In this document: piece by piece, positions 1-7,913 of the stretch
How positions within the stretch are numbered: position 1 is the first letter of the stretch
Layout of the letters: each line of letters starts with the position of its first letter
DNA from: Variovorax sp. CF313
Lineage (GTDB): Bacteria > Pseudomonadota > Gammaproteobacteria > Burkholderiales > Burkholderiaceae_C
Assembly: GCF_000282635.1 (NCBI RefSeq)
Contig: NZ_AKIW01000016.1
Location: 1-64,000 of the forward strand
Direction of reading: 5' to 3'
DNA length: 64,000 nt
Program-made: the position numbers and the translations under genes
The notes under the pieces: generated by a model
The model's database searches: none
The model's input: only the letters and a program-made list of their open reading frames with translations
Told to the model about the DNA's origin: nothing

Positions 1-75
1 CGGCTTTGCCGGGCCTCAGGTGTTGCCCCCGGCAGGGGGAAGGAGAAGCGACACGAAATGCGCGAAGCCTGGGGG
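1..75 (-). repeat. Dispersed intergenic repeat, copy A (partial at window edge)
   Basis: Read on the minus strand this begins CCCCCAGGCTTCGCGC, passes a C-run/G-run hairpin (CCCCCTGCCGGGGG) and ends in GGCAACACCTGAGGCCC. It matches the plus-strand copies at 4379-4465 and 7826-7913 over most of its length. It continues past the left edge. It lies between genes and has no open reading frame of its own. The function is unknown; the central hairpin could form in RNA. Confidence 0.75.
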
Positions 76-100
76 CGAGTCACAGCCTTGAAAGCCAACG

Positions 101-553
101 ATGACGCTCGAAGCCATCCTCGCCTATCTGCATTTGCTCGCCATCCTGACGATGGTCGTTTTCATTTCCAGCGAAGCGGCGCTGTGCCGTGTGCAGTGGC
201 TCAACGCGGCCGTGGTGGAGCGGCTGGCCAGGGTCGACATGGTCTACGGCATGGCCGCCATCGCGGTGCTCGCCACGGGCATCGCGCGCACCTGGTGGGG
301 CGTGAAGGGCACGGCCTGGTACTGGACCAACCCGCTGCTGCATGTGAAGCTGGGGCTTTTCATCATCGTCGGCGTGATCTCGATCTTCCCGACGCTGACC
401 TACTTCCGCTGGCGCAAGACGCTGCGCGCCACCGGCAAGCTGCCGGCCGAGGCCGACGTGAAGAAGACGCGCCGGCTGGTGATGATCCAGGCGCACCTGA
501 TCGCGCTGATTCCGCTGGTGGCGGTGTTCCTGGCGCGCGGCTTCGGCAAGTAG
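101..553 (+). CDS. DUF2214 family inner-membrane protein
   Basis: A 150-residue, strongly hydrophobic protein with about four membrane helices, near residues 5-24, 45-65, 80-100 and 128-147. The spacing, the WWGVKG and YWTNPLLHVKLG motifs between helices 2 and 3, and the basic loop before the last helix (RRLVMIQAH) fit the DUF2214 family of small bacterial membrane proteins. No biochemical function is known for that family. The ATG at 101 gives the usual family length. The gene stands alone: repeat copy A lies upstream, and a convergent gene with its own terminator lies downstream. Confidence 0.8.
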   Translation: MTLEAILAYLHLLAILTMVVFISSEAALCRVQWLNAAVVERLARVDMVYGMAAIAVLATGIARTWWGVKGTAWYWTNPLLHVKLGLFIIVGVISIFPTLTYFRWRKTLRATGKLPAEADVKKTRRLVMIQAHLIALIPLVAVFLARGFGK

Positions 554-613
554 GCCTCCGGGCGGGAAAAATCGCACGGGGTTCGCCGGACTTCAGGGCC
601 GGTCACGGACATG

Positions 614-637
614 AAAAAGGCCCGCACGCGGCGGGCC
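614..637 (-). terminator. Rho-independent terminator of the PsiF-like gene
   Basis: On the minus strand a perfect 7-bp stem GGCCCGC/GCGGGCC with a 5-nt loop (plus positions 619-637) is followed directly by TTTTTC. It lies 24 bases past the stop of the minus-strand gene at 661-990, as expected for an intrinsic terminator. Confidence 0.85.
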
Positions 638-660
638 TCGTTTCACAAGCAATGCCGTTT

Positions 661-990
661 TCAGGCCTTGGCTGCATCCGCCGTGCACTTCTTCATGAAG
701 CTGTTCTTGGCGGCGCCGGCCAGAGCTTTGCCGTTCTTGTCGACCGCCTTGGTTGCGCATGCGGGGGTCGCTGCAGCCTTGGCTTCCTTTTCGCACTTCT
801 TGATGGAGCTGCTCTTGGCGGCGCCTGCCAGGGCCTTGCCGTTCTTGTCGACCGCCTTGGCTTCGCAGCTGGCGGCGGGTGCGGCCGCAGCGGCCGGGGC
901 CGCCGCAGGCGCGGCCGCCTTGTCTTGTGCCTGTGCGGCACCGAAGGAAAGACAAGCGCCGAGTGCGAGCAGGGAAAGGAGCTTCTTCAT
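661..990 (-). CDS. PsiF-repeat-like small secreted protein
   Basis: A 109-residue protein with a clear signal peptide (MKKLLSLLALGACLSFG, cleavage likely after AQA near residue 21). An Ala/Pro-rich linker follows, then two near-identical modules of about 30 residues. Each module has the pattern C-x-A/T-KAVDKNGKALAGAAK then KKC, so each carries two cysteines that could form a periplasmic disulfide. The pattern resembles the PsiF repeat of the phosphate-starvation-inducible protein family, whose molecular role is unknown. It is monocistronic, divergent from argS, and has its own terminator at 614-637. The family call is by eye; the repeat structure is plain in the sequence. Confidence 0.7.
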   Translation of the reverse strand: MKKLLSLLALGACLSFGAAQAQDKAAAPAAAPAAAAAPAASCEAKAVDKNGKALAGAAKSSSIKKCEKEAKAAATPACATKAVDKNGKALAGAAKNSFMKKCTADAAKA

Positions 991-1122
991 GGTGATATGT
1001 CCTTGCAGGGTTGAGTTGTGACAGGAGCCCCGCCTTTGGGGCCGGCCCTCCTAACGGCCGAAGACAACAATCGGATGACGATCGTTAAATGGGCCCGGGT
1101 TTGCCCCCGGTAAAATTCGCGG
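991..1122. promoter_or_regulatory. Divergent intergenic region between the PsiF-like gene and argS
   Basis: These 132 bases must hold the promoters for both divergent genes. Visible elements are a TAAAAT -10-like hexamer at 1111-1116 on the plus strand, without a convincing -35, and a small GC-rich inverted repeat at about 1028-1070 (CCCCGCCTTTGGGG then GGCC...GGCC). Before the argS ATG I see no Shine-Dalgarno sequence. The element assignment is tentative. Confidence 0.35.
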
Positions 1123-2808
1123 ATGCTATTGGTCAAACAGGAGCTGCTCGCGGCGCTCGCGAACACGCTCGAATCCCTCTCGCCCGGCGCCGGCTCCAAA
1201 GCCGCGTTCGAGTCGCCCAAGGTGGCTGCGCATGGCGATTTCGCCAGCACGGCCGCGATGCAGTTCGCCAAACCGCTAGGGCGCAAGCCTCGCGAGCTGG
1301 CCGAGCAACTGAGCGCTGCGCTGCTCGCCACCCCCGCTTTCGGCCAGTGGGTCGAGGCGATCGAGATCGCCGGCCCCGGCTTCCTCAACATCCGCCTGAA
1401 GACGGCGGCCAAGCAGCAGATCGTGCGCGAGGTGCTGTCCGCCGCGAATGCTTTCGGGCAGCAGCCGGCCTCCGGCGAGAAGGTGCTGGTCGAGTTCGTC
1501 TCGGCCAACCCGACCGGCCCGCTGCACGTCGGCCACGGCCGCCAGGCCGCGCTCGGCGACGCCATCTGCAACCTGCGCGCCTCGCAGGGCGAGAGCGTCT
1601 GGCGCGAGTACTACTACAACGACGCCGGCGTGCAGATCCAGACGCTGGCCAACAGCACGCAGCTGCGCGCCCGCGGCTTCAAGCCCGGCGATGCCGAGTG
1701 GCCCAGTGGCGATAAGGCCCCGGCCTACAACGGCGACTACATCGCCGATATCGCGGCCGACTTCAAGGCGAAGAAGACCGTCAAGTCGGAAGACCGCGAA
1801 GTCACCGCCAGCGGCGACATCGAGGACATCGACGCCATCCGCGAGTTCGCCGTGGCCTACCTGCGCCGCGAGCAGGACCTGGACCTGCAGGCTTTCCGCG
1901 TGCACTTCGACCAGTACTACCTGGAGTCCAGCCTGTACACCAGCGGCCGCGTCGAGGCTGCCGTGCAGAAGCTCGTAGCCGCCGGCAAGACCTACGAGCA
2001 GGACGGCGCGCTGTGGCTGAAGTCGACCGACTACGGCGACGACAAGGACCGCGTGATGAAGAAGCAGGACGGCACGTACACGTATTTCGTGCCCGACGTC
2101 GCGTACCACATCGCCAAGTGGGAGCGCGGCTTCCACAAGGTCATCAACATCCAGGGCACCGACCACCACGGCACCATCGCGCGCGTGCGCGCCGGCCTGC
2201 AGGCGGCGGGCGAAGGCATTCCCGAGGGCTACCCCGACTACGTGCTGCACACCATGGTGCGCGTAATGAAGGGCGGCGAAGAGGTCAAGATCAGCAAGCG
2301 CGCCGGCAGCTACGTCACGCTGCGCGACCTGATCGAGTGGACCAGCACCGATGCCATCCGCTTCTTCCTGCTCAGCCGCAAGCCCGACACCGAATACACC
2401 TTCGACGTCGACCTCGCGGTGACGAAAAACAACGACAACCCGGTTTATTACGTGCAGTACGCGCATGCGCGCATCTGCTCGGTGCTGGCCGGCTGGGGCG
2501 GCGACGCCGCCACGCTCAAGGACGTCGACCTGTCGCCGCTCGAAAGCCCGGCGGCCCAGGCGCTGATGCTGCTGCTGGCCAAGTACCCGGCCATGCTCAC
2601 GGCCGCGTCGAAGGACTTTGCCCCGCACGACGTCACGTTCTACCTGCGCGAGCTGGCCGCCAGCTACCACAGCTACTACGACGCCGAGCGCATCCTGGTC
2701 GACGACGAAAAGGTCAAGCTGGCCCGCCTGGCGCTGGTCGCCGCGACCGCGCAGGTGCTGCACAATGGCCTCGCGATTCTCGGCGTCAGTGCGCCGAGCA
2801 AGATGTGA
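1123..2808 (+). CDS. argS: Arginyl-tRNA synthetase
   Basis: A class I aminoacyl-tRNA synthetase that charges tRNA-Arg in the cytoplasm. The 561 residues match the family length. In order they show an N-terminal Add1 domain (about 1-95), the HIGH-type ATP motif HVGH at residues 135-138 after NPTGPL, a second signature KISKR at 389-393 (KMSKS equivalent), and the C-terminal DALR anticodon-binding domain (about 440-561). The ATG at 1123 matches the family N-terminus ([11 protein letters not shown]). The SPOR-domain gene starts 10 bases after its stop, so the two are probably co-transcribed. It is essential in most bacteria and nothing is unusual here. Confidence 0.97.
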   Translation: MLLVKQELLAALANTLESLSPGAGSKAAFESPKVAAHGDFASTAAMQFAKPLGRKPRELAEQLSAALLATPAFGQWVEAIEIAGPGFLNIRLKTAAKQQIVREVLSAANAFGQQPASGEKVLVEFVSANPTGPLHVGHGRQAALGDAICNLRASQGESVWREYYYNDAGVQIQTLANSTQLRARGFKPGDAEWPSGDKAPAYNGDYIADIAADFKAKKTVKSEDREVTASGDIEDIDAIREFAVAYLRREQDLDLQAFRVHFDQYYLESSLYTSGRVEAAVQKLVAAGKTYEQDGALWLKSTDYGDDKDRVMKKQDGTYTYFVPDVAYHIAKWERGFHKVINIQGTDHHGTIARVRAGLQAAGEGIPEGYPDYVLHTMVRVMKGGEEVKISKRAGSYVTLRDLIEWTSTDAIRFFLLSRKPDTEYTFDVDLAVTKNNDNPVYYVQYAHARICSVLAGWGGDAATLKDVDLSPLESPAAQALMLLLAKYPAMLTAASKDFAPHDVTFYLRELAASYHSYYDAERILVDDEKVKLARLALVAATAQVLHNGLAILGVSAPSKM

Positions 2809-2818
2809 ACTCCTCACC

Positions 2819-3586
2819 ATGAAGAAGACAACCAGACAACGCGGCAACATCGTCATCGGCCTGATCATCGGGCTGGTGCTCGGCCTGGGCGTCGCGCTGG
2901 GCATCGCGGTCTACGTGACCAAGGTGCCGATCCCGTTCGTGACCAAGACGCAGCGCGGCGGCGCCGAGCAGGACGAGGCCGAAGCCCGCAAGAACCGCGA
3001 CTGGGACCCGAACGCGCCGCTGGCCGGCAAGGCCGGTGCCGCCAAGCCCGCGCCGGCGGCCCCGGCCGCTCCGGTCAATCCCGTCACCGGCGAGCCGGCA
3101 ACCACCGCCGTGGCCCCGGCTACCGCCCCGCCCACGACCGCCCCCCCCGTGCCCGTGGTGGTGGCGCCCAAGCCGCCGCGCCCTGCGCCGGTGCCGGCCG
3201 AAGCCAACTCCCTGCCGGCATCGAACGATCCGCTCGGCGACCTCGCCCGCGCGCGCTCGGGCAACGTTTCGGGCTCCGGCACGACCACTGCCTCGGCCGC
3301 GCCGAGCAGCAGCAACAACAGCAACGCCAGCAGCAGTTCAGGCGCCGATCCGTTCATGTACTTCGTGCAGGCCGGCGCCTTCCGCACCACCGACGACGCC
3401 GAGGCGCAGCGCGCCAAGCTGTCGCTGATGGGCGTCGAGGCCAAGGTCACCGAGCGCGAGCAGGCGGGCCGCACCGTCTACCGCGTGCGCGCCGGCCCCT
3501 TCAACAAGAAGGACGACGCCGATCGCCTCAAGGAGCGGCTCGACGGCGGCGGCATGGATTCGGCGCTGGTTCGCGTGCAGCGCTGA
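2819..3586 (+). CDS. SPOR-domain inner-membrane protein
   Basis: A 255-residue bitopic membrane protein. It has a short basic cytoplasmic tail, one membrane helix (about residues 10-33, IVIGLIIGLVLGLGVALG), a long Pro/Ala-rich periplasmic spacer (about 60-170) with an Asn/Ser run, and a C-terminal SPOR domain (about 178-255, from YFVQAGAF to the end). SPOR domains bind denuded peptidoglycan glycan strands at the division septum, so a role in division-site envelope work is likely (FtsN/DedD-like layout). I chose the ATG at 2819 because it puts the membrane helix at the N-terminus. An upstream in-frame extension would lie inside argS. It follows argS by 10 bases. Confidence 0.88.
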   Translation: MKKTTRQRGNIVIGLIIGLVLGLGVALGIAVYVTKVPIPFVTKTQRGGAEQDEAEARKNRDWDPNAPLAGKAGAAKPAPAAPAAPVNPVTGEPATTAVAPATAPPTTAPPVPVVVAPKPPRPAPVPAEANSLPASNDPLGDLARARSGNVSGSGTTTASAAPSSSNNSNASSSSGADPFMYFVQAGAFRTTDDAEAQRAKLSLMGVEAKVTEREQAGRTVYRVRAGPFNKKDDADRLKERLDGGGMDSALVRVQR

Positions 3587-3730
3587 CCCGGCGGCCGACA
3601 CGAATAGCCCCTAAGCTTCGCGCCGCGGCATTTGCCGCCACCATTCATCGTTGCCCTGGGCGCGCCGGGTGCGGGGGAACTCCCCGCCGCGCGCCGGCTC
3701 AGTCTGCGTACCAACTGGAGAACCTTTTCA

Positions 3731-4378
3731 ATGAAACGTCGTGACTTTTCGCTGGCCGCCACTTCGCTGGGCCTGCTTTCGCTGGCTGGCAACACCGCGC
3801 ACGCCCAGGCGCGCGCGCCCAAGGCGGGCACCGAGTACCTGGCGCTCGACAAGCGCGTACCGGTCGACGCGCCAGCCGGCAAGATCGAAGTGGTCGAGTT
3901 CTTCTCGTACAACTGCCCGCACTGCAACGACTTCGAACCGGCGCTGGAAGCCTGGCTCAAGACCGTGCCGAAGGAAGTGGCGTTCCGCCGCATTCCCGTG
4001 CCCTTCGTGGGCAACGACGTCGAGGCCAAGCAGCGCCTGTACTACGCGCTCGAGGCCATGGGCAAGGTCGACGAATTCCAGCCGAAGGTCTTCAACGCGA
4101 TCCACGCACAGCGCCAGAATGTGAACGGCGACGCCAACATCATTGCCTGGGCCGCGGCCAATGGCCTGGACGGCGCCAAGTTCAAGGAGGTCTTCACCTC
4201 GTTCGGCGTGGCCAGCAAGGCCAAGCGCGCCTCGCAGATGACCGACGCCTACAAGGTCGCCGGCGTGCCGGCGATGGCCGTGGCCGGCCGCTGGTATGTG
4301 GATGGGGAAACCGCCGGCAACATGACCAAAGTGCTTCAGGTCGTGAACTATCTGGTCGGCGAAGCAAGGAAGGGCTGA
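3731..4378 (+). CDS. dsbA: Thiol:disulfide interchange protein DsbA
   Basis: A 215-residue periplasmic oxidoreductase that introduces disulfides into exported proteins. The signal peptide runs to about residue 26 (MKRRDFSLAA...AHAQA; it starts with RRDF but lacks a full Tat motif). The thioredoxin-fold active site is CPHC at residues 62-65 after VVEFFSYN. The cis-proline loop GVPAMAV appears near residue 178. The ATG at 3731 has a GGAG about 11 bases upstream and gives a normal signal peptide; the longer frame upstream is not needed. The PsiF-like protein and TpsA in this window carry paired cysteines that could be its substrates (inference). Confidence 0.95.
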   Translation: MKRRDFSLAATSLGLLSLAGNTAHAQARAPKAGTEYLALDKRVPVDAPAGKIEVVEFFSYNCPHCNDFEPALEAWLKTVPKEVAFRRIPVPFVGNDVEAKQRLYYALEAMGKVDEFQPKVFNAIHAQRQNVNGDANIIAWAAANGLDGAKFKEVFTSFGVASKAKRASQMTDAYKVAGVPAMAVAGRWYVDGETAGNMTKVLQVVNYLVGEARKG

Positions 4379-4465
4379 CCCCAGGCTGCGCGCACGTCGT
4401 GTCGCTTCGCCTGCCCCTTGCAGGGGGCAACACCTGCGGCCCGGCGGAGCCGGTTCCGCGGTGTT
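4379..4465 (+). repeat. Dispersed intergenic repeat, copy B
   Basis: It starts CCCCAGGCTGCGCGCAC, directly after the dsbA stop codon, and ends GGCGGAGCCGGTTCCGCGGTGTT. It is nearly identical to copy C (7826-7913) and is inverted relative to copy A. It lies between dsbA and that gene's terminator, so it will be transcribed as part of the dsbA 3' untranslated region. Confidence 0.85.
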
Positions 4466-4490
4466 TCTGGTAGAACCAGAAGGAAAGTCA

Positions 4491-4512
4491 AGCCCGCTTC
4501 GGCGGGCTTTTT
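4491..4512 (+). terminator. Rho-independent terminator after dsbA
   Basis: A perfect 7-bp stem AGCCCGC/GCGGGCT with a TTCG tetraloop is followed by TTTT. It is downstream of dsbA and copy B of the repeat. It separates the dsbA transcript from lptA-lptB. Confidence 0.88.
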
Positions 4513-4575
4513 CATCTGTGCGGGCGGGGCTGACGCAATCAGCCGCATACAATGCCGAGCAAGTTTCGTGCCTCT

Positions 4576-5292
4576 ATGACATTGCACTCTCACCCCACCA
4601 CTTCCTTCCTTCGTCGCATCGGCCGCCTGGCCGCCGGCGCGCTGTTGCTGGCCGGCCTCGCCTCGGGCGCCGCGGCCGAGACCGCCGACCGCGCCAAGCC
4701 GATGAACATCGAGTCCGACTCGATGCGCTACGACGACCTGAAGCAGACCAGCGTGTTCACCGGTAACGTTCTGGTAACGAAGGGCACGATCATCATCCGC
4801 GGCGCGCGGCTGGACGTGCGCCAGGACGCCGAGGGCTACCAGTACGGCGTGGTCACCGCCGCGCCCGGCAAGCGGGCCTACTACAAGCAGAAGCGCAATG
4901 CGCCCGACGAGTGGATCGAGGGCGAGTCCGACGTCATCGAGTACGACAGCCGCGCCGACAACGTCAAGTTCATCCGCAACGCCACGATGCGCCGCCTGAT
5001 CGGCGCCACGCCGAACGACGAAAGCCAGGGCGCGCTGATCGTCTACGACCAGAGCAACGACACCTACACGGTCAACGGTTCCACCGTGCCGCCGAACACC
5101 GCCGTCAACGCGGCCACCCCGGGTGGCCGCGTGAAGACCATCCTGACCCCCAAGGCCGCGACCGCGCCGGGTGCGCCCGCTGCCGGCGCCCCGGCCGGCG
5201 CCAAGGCGCCGCCGCCGGCGCCCACCCCGGCGCCCGGCAAGGGCCTGCGCCCGAGCACCACGCTCGGTGACGAGGGAGAAACCCGCAAGTGA
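4576..5292 (+). CDS. lptA: Lipopolysaccharide transport periplasmic protein LptA
   Basis: A 238-residue periplasmic bridge protein that shuttles LPS between LptC and LptD. The signal peptide ends near residue 35 ([13 protein letters not shown]). The OstA/LptA beta-jellyroll domain follows ([38 protein letters not shown]), about residues 40-170. The Pro/Ala-rich tail (about 190-225) is longer than in enteric LptA. The start could also be the in-frame ATG at 4552; I chose 4576 because it gives a normal signal-peptide n-region. Its stop overlaps the GTG start of lptB. An lptC gene, often found just upstream, is absent here: a terminator and dsbA take that place. Confidence 0.9.
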   Translation: MTLHSHPTTSFLRRIGRLAAGALLLAGLASGAAAETADRAKPMNIESDSMRYDDLKQTSVFTGNVLVTKGTIIIRGARLDVRQDAEGYQYGVVTAAPGKRAYYKQKRNAPDEWIEGESDVIEYDSRADNVKFIRNATMRRLIGATPNDESQGALIVYDQSNDTYTVNGSTVPPNTAVNAATPGGRVKTILTPKAATAPGAPAAGAPAGAKAPPPAPTPAPGKGLRPSTTLGDEGETRK

Positions 5293-6083
5293 TCGAATCC
5301 GTTGTATCGCAGGACGCCAACAGCACGCCGGGCAGCCGCCTGGTCGCGCGCGGCCTGAAGAAGAGCTATGGCAGCCGCACGGTCGTGAAGGACGTCTCGC
5401 TCGACGTGCAGAAGGGCGAAGTCGTCGGGCTGCTCGGGCCGAACGGCGCGGGCAAGACCACCTCGTTCTACATGATCGTGGGGCTGGTGCGCGCCGATGC
5501 GGGCGACATCACCATCGACGGCGAGCCCATCGCCCACATGCCGATCCACCGCCGCGCCCGCATGGGCCTGAGCTACCTGCCGCAGGAGGCCTCGATCTTC
5601 CGCAAGCTCACGGTCGAGGAAAACGTGCGCGCCGTGCTCGAGCTCCAGAGCGAGCCCGATGCCAACGGCAAGATGGCGCCACTGTCGAAGCAGCACATCG
5701 AAGAGCGACTGTCCGAACTGCTGGCCGACCTGCGGGTGGACCACCTGCGCGACTCGCCCGCGCTGGCGCTGTCGGGCGGCGAGCGCCGCCGCGTCGAGAT
5801 CGCGCGCGCGCTGGCCACCCAGCCGCGCTTCATCCTGCTGGACGAGCCCTTCGCCGGCATCGACCCGATCGCGGTGATCGAAATCCAGCGGATCATCAGC
5901 TTCCTGAAGGAGCGCGGCATCGGCGTGCTCATCACCGACCACAACGTGCGTGAGACGCTGGGCATCTGCGATCACGCGTTCATCATCAGCGACGGGCATG
6001 TGCTGGCACAAGGCACACCCTCGGAGATCGTCGACAACGCCGAAGTACGCAGGGTGTACCTGGGCGAACACTTCCGGATGTGA
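5289..6083 (+). CDS. lptB: LPS export ABC transporter ATP-binding protein LptB
   Basis: The cytoplasmic ATPase that powers LPS extraction by LptB2FGC. The 264 residues carry Walker [10 protein letters not shown] at 50-58, a Q-loop in LPQEAS, the ABC signature LSGGERRR, Walker B with catalytic Glu ([12 protein letters not shown]) and the switch His in ITDHN. The GTG start overlaps the lptA stop (GTGA), which implies translational coupling. The N-terminal extension of about 15 residues before [11 protein letters not shown] is slightly longer than in E. coli LptB. Order lptA-lptB-rpoN is the classical proteobacterial arrangement. Confidence 0.96.
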   Translation: MIESVVSQDANSTPGSRLVARGLKKSYGSRTVVKDVSLDVQKGEVVGLLGPNGAGKTTSFYMIVGLVRADAGDITIDGEPIAHMPIHRRARMGLSYLPQEASIFRKLTVEENVRAVLELQSEPDANGKMAPLSKQHIEERLSELLADLRVDHLRDSPALALSGGERRRVEIARALATQPRFILLDEPFAGIDPIAVIEIQRIISFLKERGIGVLITDHNVRETLGICDHAFIISDGHVLAQGTPSEIVDNAEVRRVYLGEHFRM

Positions 6084-6120
6084 TCGTGCGGCGAGGGTCA
6101 AGGATCATCGTGGCCACCGT

Positions 6121-6227
6121 CCGCGCGGAGCTTCCTCGCGGGGGCCGCCGCGCACGGCCGCCCGAAGCGGCCGGCCCGCCCCCGGTTGGGGGGTGGCGTA
6201 GCGCGAAGCGCGCAGCCTGGGGGGGGG
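6121..6227 (-). repeat. Dispersed intergenic repeat, copy D (variant subfamily), abutting rpoN
   Basis: On the minus strand it starts with a C9 run and AGGCTGCGCGC like copies B and C, then diverges into TTCGCGCTACGCC, CCCCCCAACCGGGGG and a long GC-rich palindromic part (GGCCGGCCGC...GCGGCC). The outer edge, a run of nine G on the plus strand (6219-6227), ends only 10 bases before the rpoN ATG. It is therefore the only purine-rich stretch available as a ribosome binding site. Confidence 0.75.
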
Positions 6228-6237
6228 CCATTTCCTC

Positions 6238-7815
6238 ATGAAGCAAGGGCTGTCCCTTCGCGTCTCGCAGCATCTGGCACTGACGCCACAGCTGCAGCAG
6301 TCCATCCGGCTGCTTCAGCTTTCCACGCTCGAACTGAGCCAGGAAGTCGAGCAGATGCTGGACGAAAACCCGTTCCTCGAACGCACCGCGGAAGAAGCGG
6401 CGCGCGAGGAATTCGGGCTCGACACGGCTGATGCGCCGGTTCCGCGCGATGAGGGCGAGAGCGACTTCGCGCCTTCGGCCGCCAGTGCGCCCGCCGAGAC
6501 CACCAGCACCACCACGGCGGATACCGACGGGCCAGCTGCCGAGATCACCGAGCGTGAGCCCGACTGGGAAGGCGACGGCACCGTCGACATGGCGGCGCCC
6601 GACGACAGCGAGTGGGGCAGCGACGCGCCCGCGCGCCAGAACAACCTCGGCGACGACGAACGTGCCGACGCCACTGAACTCGCGCGCAGCCAGGAGTCGC
6701 TGCAGTCGTTCCTGCACCGACAGGCGCTGAGCCTGCGCCTGAACGAGAACGACAGCGCCGCGCTGCGCTTTCTCATCGAATCTCTCAACGACGACGGCTA
6801 CCTCGAAGACTCGCTGCCCGCGCTGGCCTCGGGCCTGGCTGGCGACGACAACGACCAGTTCGACGACCTCGTGCATCACTTCCAGGTGGCGCTCGGACTG
6901 CTGCAGAGCCTGGAGCCCGCGGGCGTAGGCGCGCGCGACCTCGGCGAATGCCTGGGCATCCAGCTGCGCGCCATGGCCAGCGAGGACGAGACGGACGAAG
7001 AGGCGCTGGTCCGCAAGACCGCCATCACCGTCTGCAAGCAGCCCATGGAGCTGCTTGCGCGCCGCGATTTCAAGCGCCTGGCCACGCTCACCCGCAGCAG
7101 CGAGGAGCTGGTGCGCTCGGCGCTGCAGATCATCGCGCGGCTGGAGCCCAAGCCGGGCCGGCGCTTCGTCGACGTGGAGCGCAACATCGTCATTCCCGAT
7201 GTGATCGTCACCAAGACCGGCCGCGGCACCAACGTGAAGTTCCGCGTCATGTTGAACCCCGAGGTGATGCCGCGCCTGCGCGTGCACGACATCTATGCCG
7301 GCGCGCTCAAGTCGCACAAGGGCGAGGGCAGCCAGGCGCTGTCGCAGCGGCTGCAGGAGGCGCGCTGGTTCATCAAGAACATCCAGCAGCGTTTCGACAC
7401 CATCCTGCGCGTGAGCAACGCCATCGTCGAGCGGCAGAAGAGCTACTTCGTGCATGGCGAACTCGCGATGCGCCCGCTGGTGCTGCGCGAGATCGCCGAC
7501 GAGCTGGGCCTGCACGAATCGACCATCTCGCGCGTGACCACCGCCAAGTACATGGCCACGCCGTTCGGCACCGTCGAGCTCAAGTACTTCTTCGGCTCGG
7601 CGCTGGGCACCGAGACGGGCGGCAATGCGTCGAGCACCGCGGTGCGCGCGCTGATCAAGCAGTTCGTGAGTTCCGAGAGCATCAAGAAGCCGCTGTCGGA
7701 CAGCCAGATCTCCGAGATGCTGAAAGAGCAGGGCATCGAGTGCGCACGGCGCACCGTGGCCAAGTACCGCGAGGCGCTGCGCATCGCGCCCGCGAACCTG
7801 CGCAAAGCCCTGTAA
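6238..7815 (+). CDS. rpoN: RNA polymerase sigma-54 factor RpoN
   Basis: The alternative sigma factor that recognises -24/-12 promoters and needs AAA+ enhancer-binding activators. The 525 residues show region I, rich in Gln/Leu (KQGLSLRVSQHLALTPQ..., about 1-50). An acidic, variable region II follows (about 55-165), then the core-binding domain (about 170-350). The helix-turn-helix (HESTISRVTTAKY, about 425-440) and the RpoN box ARRTVAKYR at 503-511 complete it. Length and motifs are normal. Upstream is lptB (154-base gap filled by repeat D); downstream is repeat copy C. The ribosome-binding region appears to come from the repeat. Confidence 0.97.
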   Translation: MKQGLSLRVSQHLALTPQLQQSIRLLQLSTLELSQEVEQMLDENPFLERTAEEAAREEFGLDTADAPVPRDEGESDFAPSAASAPAETTSTTTADTDGPAAEITEREPDWEGDGTVDMAAPDDSEWGSDAPARQNNLGDDERADATELARSQESLQSFLHRQALSLRLNENDSAALRFLIESLNDDGYLEDSLPALASGLAGDDNDQFDDLVHHFQVALGLLQSLEPAGVGARDLGECLGIQLRAMASEDETDEEALVRKTAITVCKQPMELLARRDFKRLATLTRSSEELVRSALQIIARLEPKPGRRFVDVERNIVIPDVIVTKTGRGTNVKFRVMLNPEVMPRLRVHDIYAGALKSHKGEGSQALSQRLQEARWFIKNIQQRFDTILRVSNAIVERQKSYFVHGELAMRPLVLREIADELGLHESTISRVTTAKYMATPFGTVELKYFFGSALGTETGGNASSTAVRALIKQFVSSESIKKPLSDSQISEMLKEQGIECARRTVAKYREALRIAPANLRKAL

Positions 7816-7825
7816 CTTGGCACAC

Positions 7826-7913
7826 CCCCAGGCTATGCGCACTTCGTGTCGCTTCGCCAACCCCCTTGCAGGGGGCAACACCTGCGGCCCGGCGGAGCCG
7901 GTTCCGCGGTGTT
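7826..7913 (+). repeat. Dispersed intergenic repeat, copy C, overlapping the next coding start
   Basis: CCCCAGGCTATGCGCACTTC through the perfect hairpin CCCCCTTGCAGGGGG (7861-7875) to GGTTCCGCGGTGTT. It is nearly identical to copy B. It starts 10 bases after the rpoN stop and runs into the apparent reading frame of the phospholipase-D-like gene, giving that frame its only ATG (7835) before the lipoprotein signal peptide. Confidence 0.85.
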
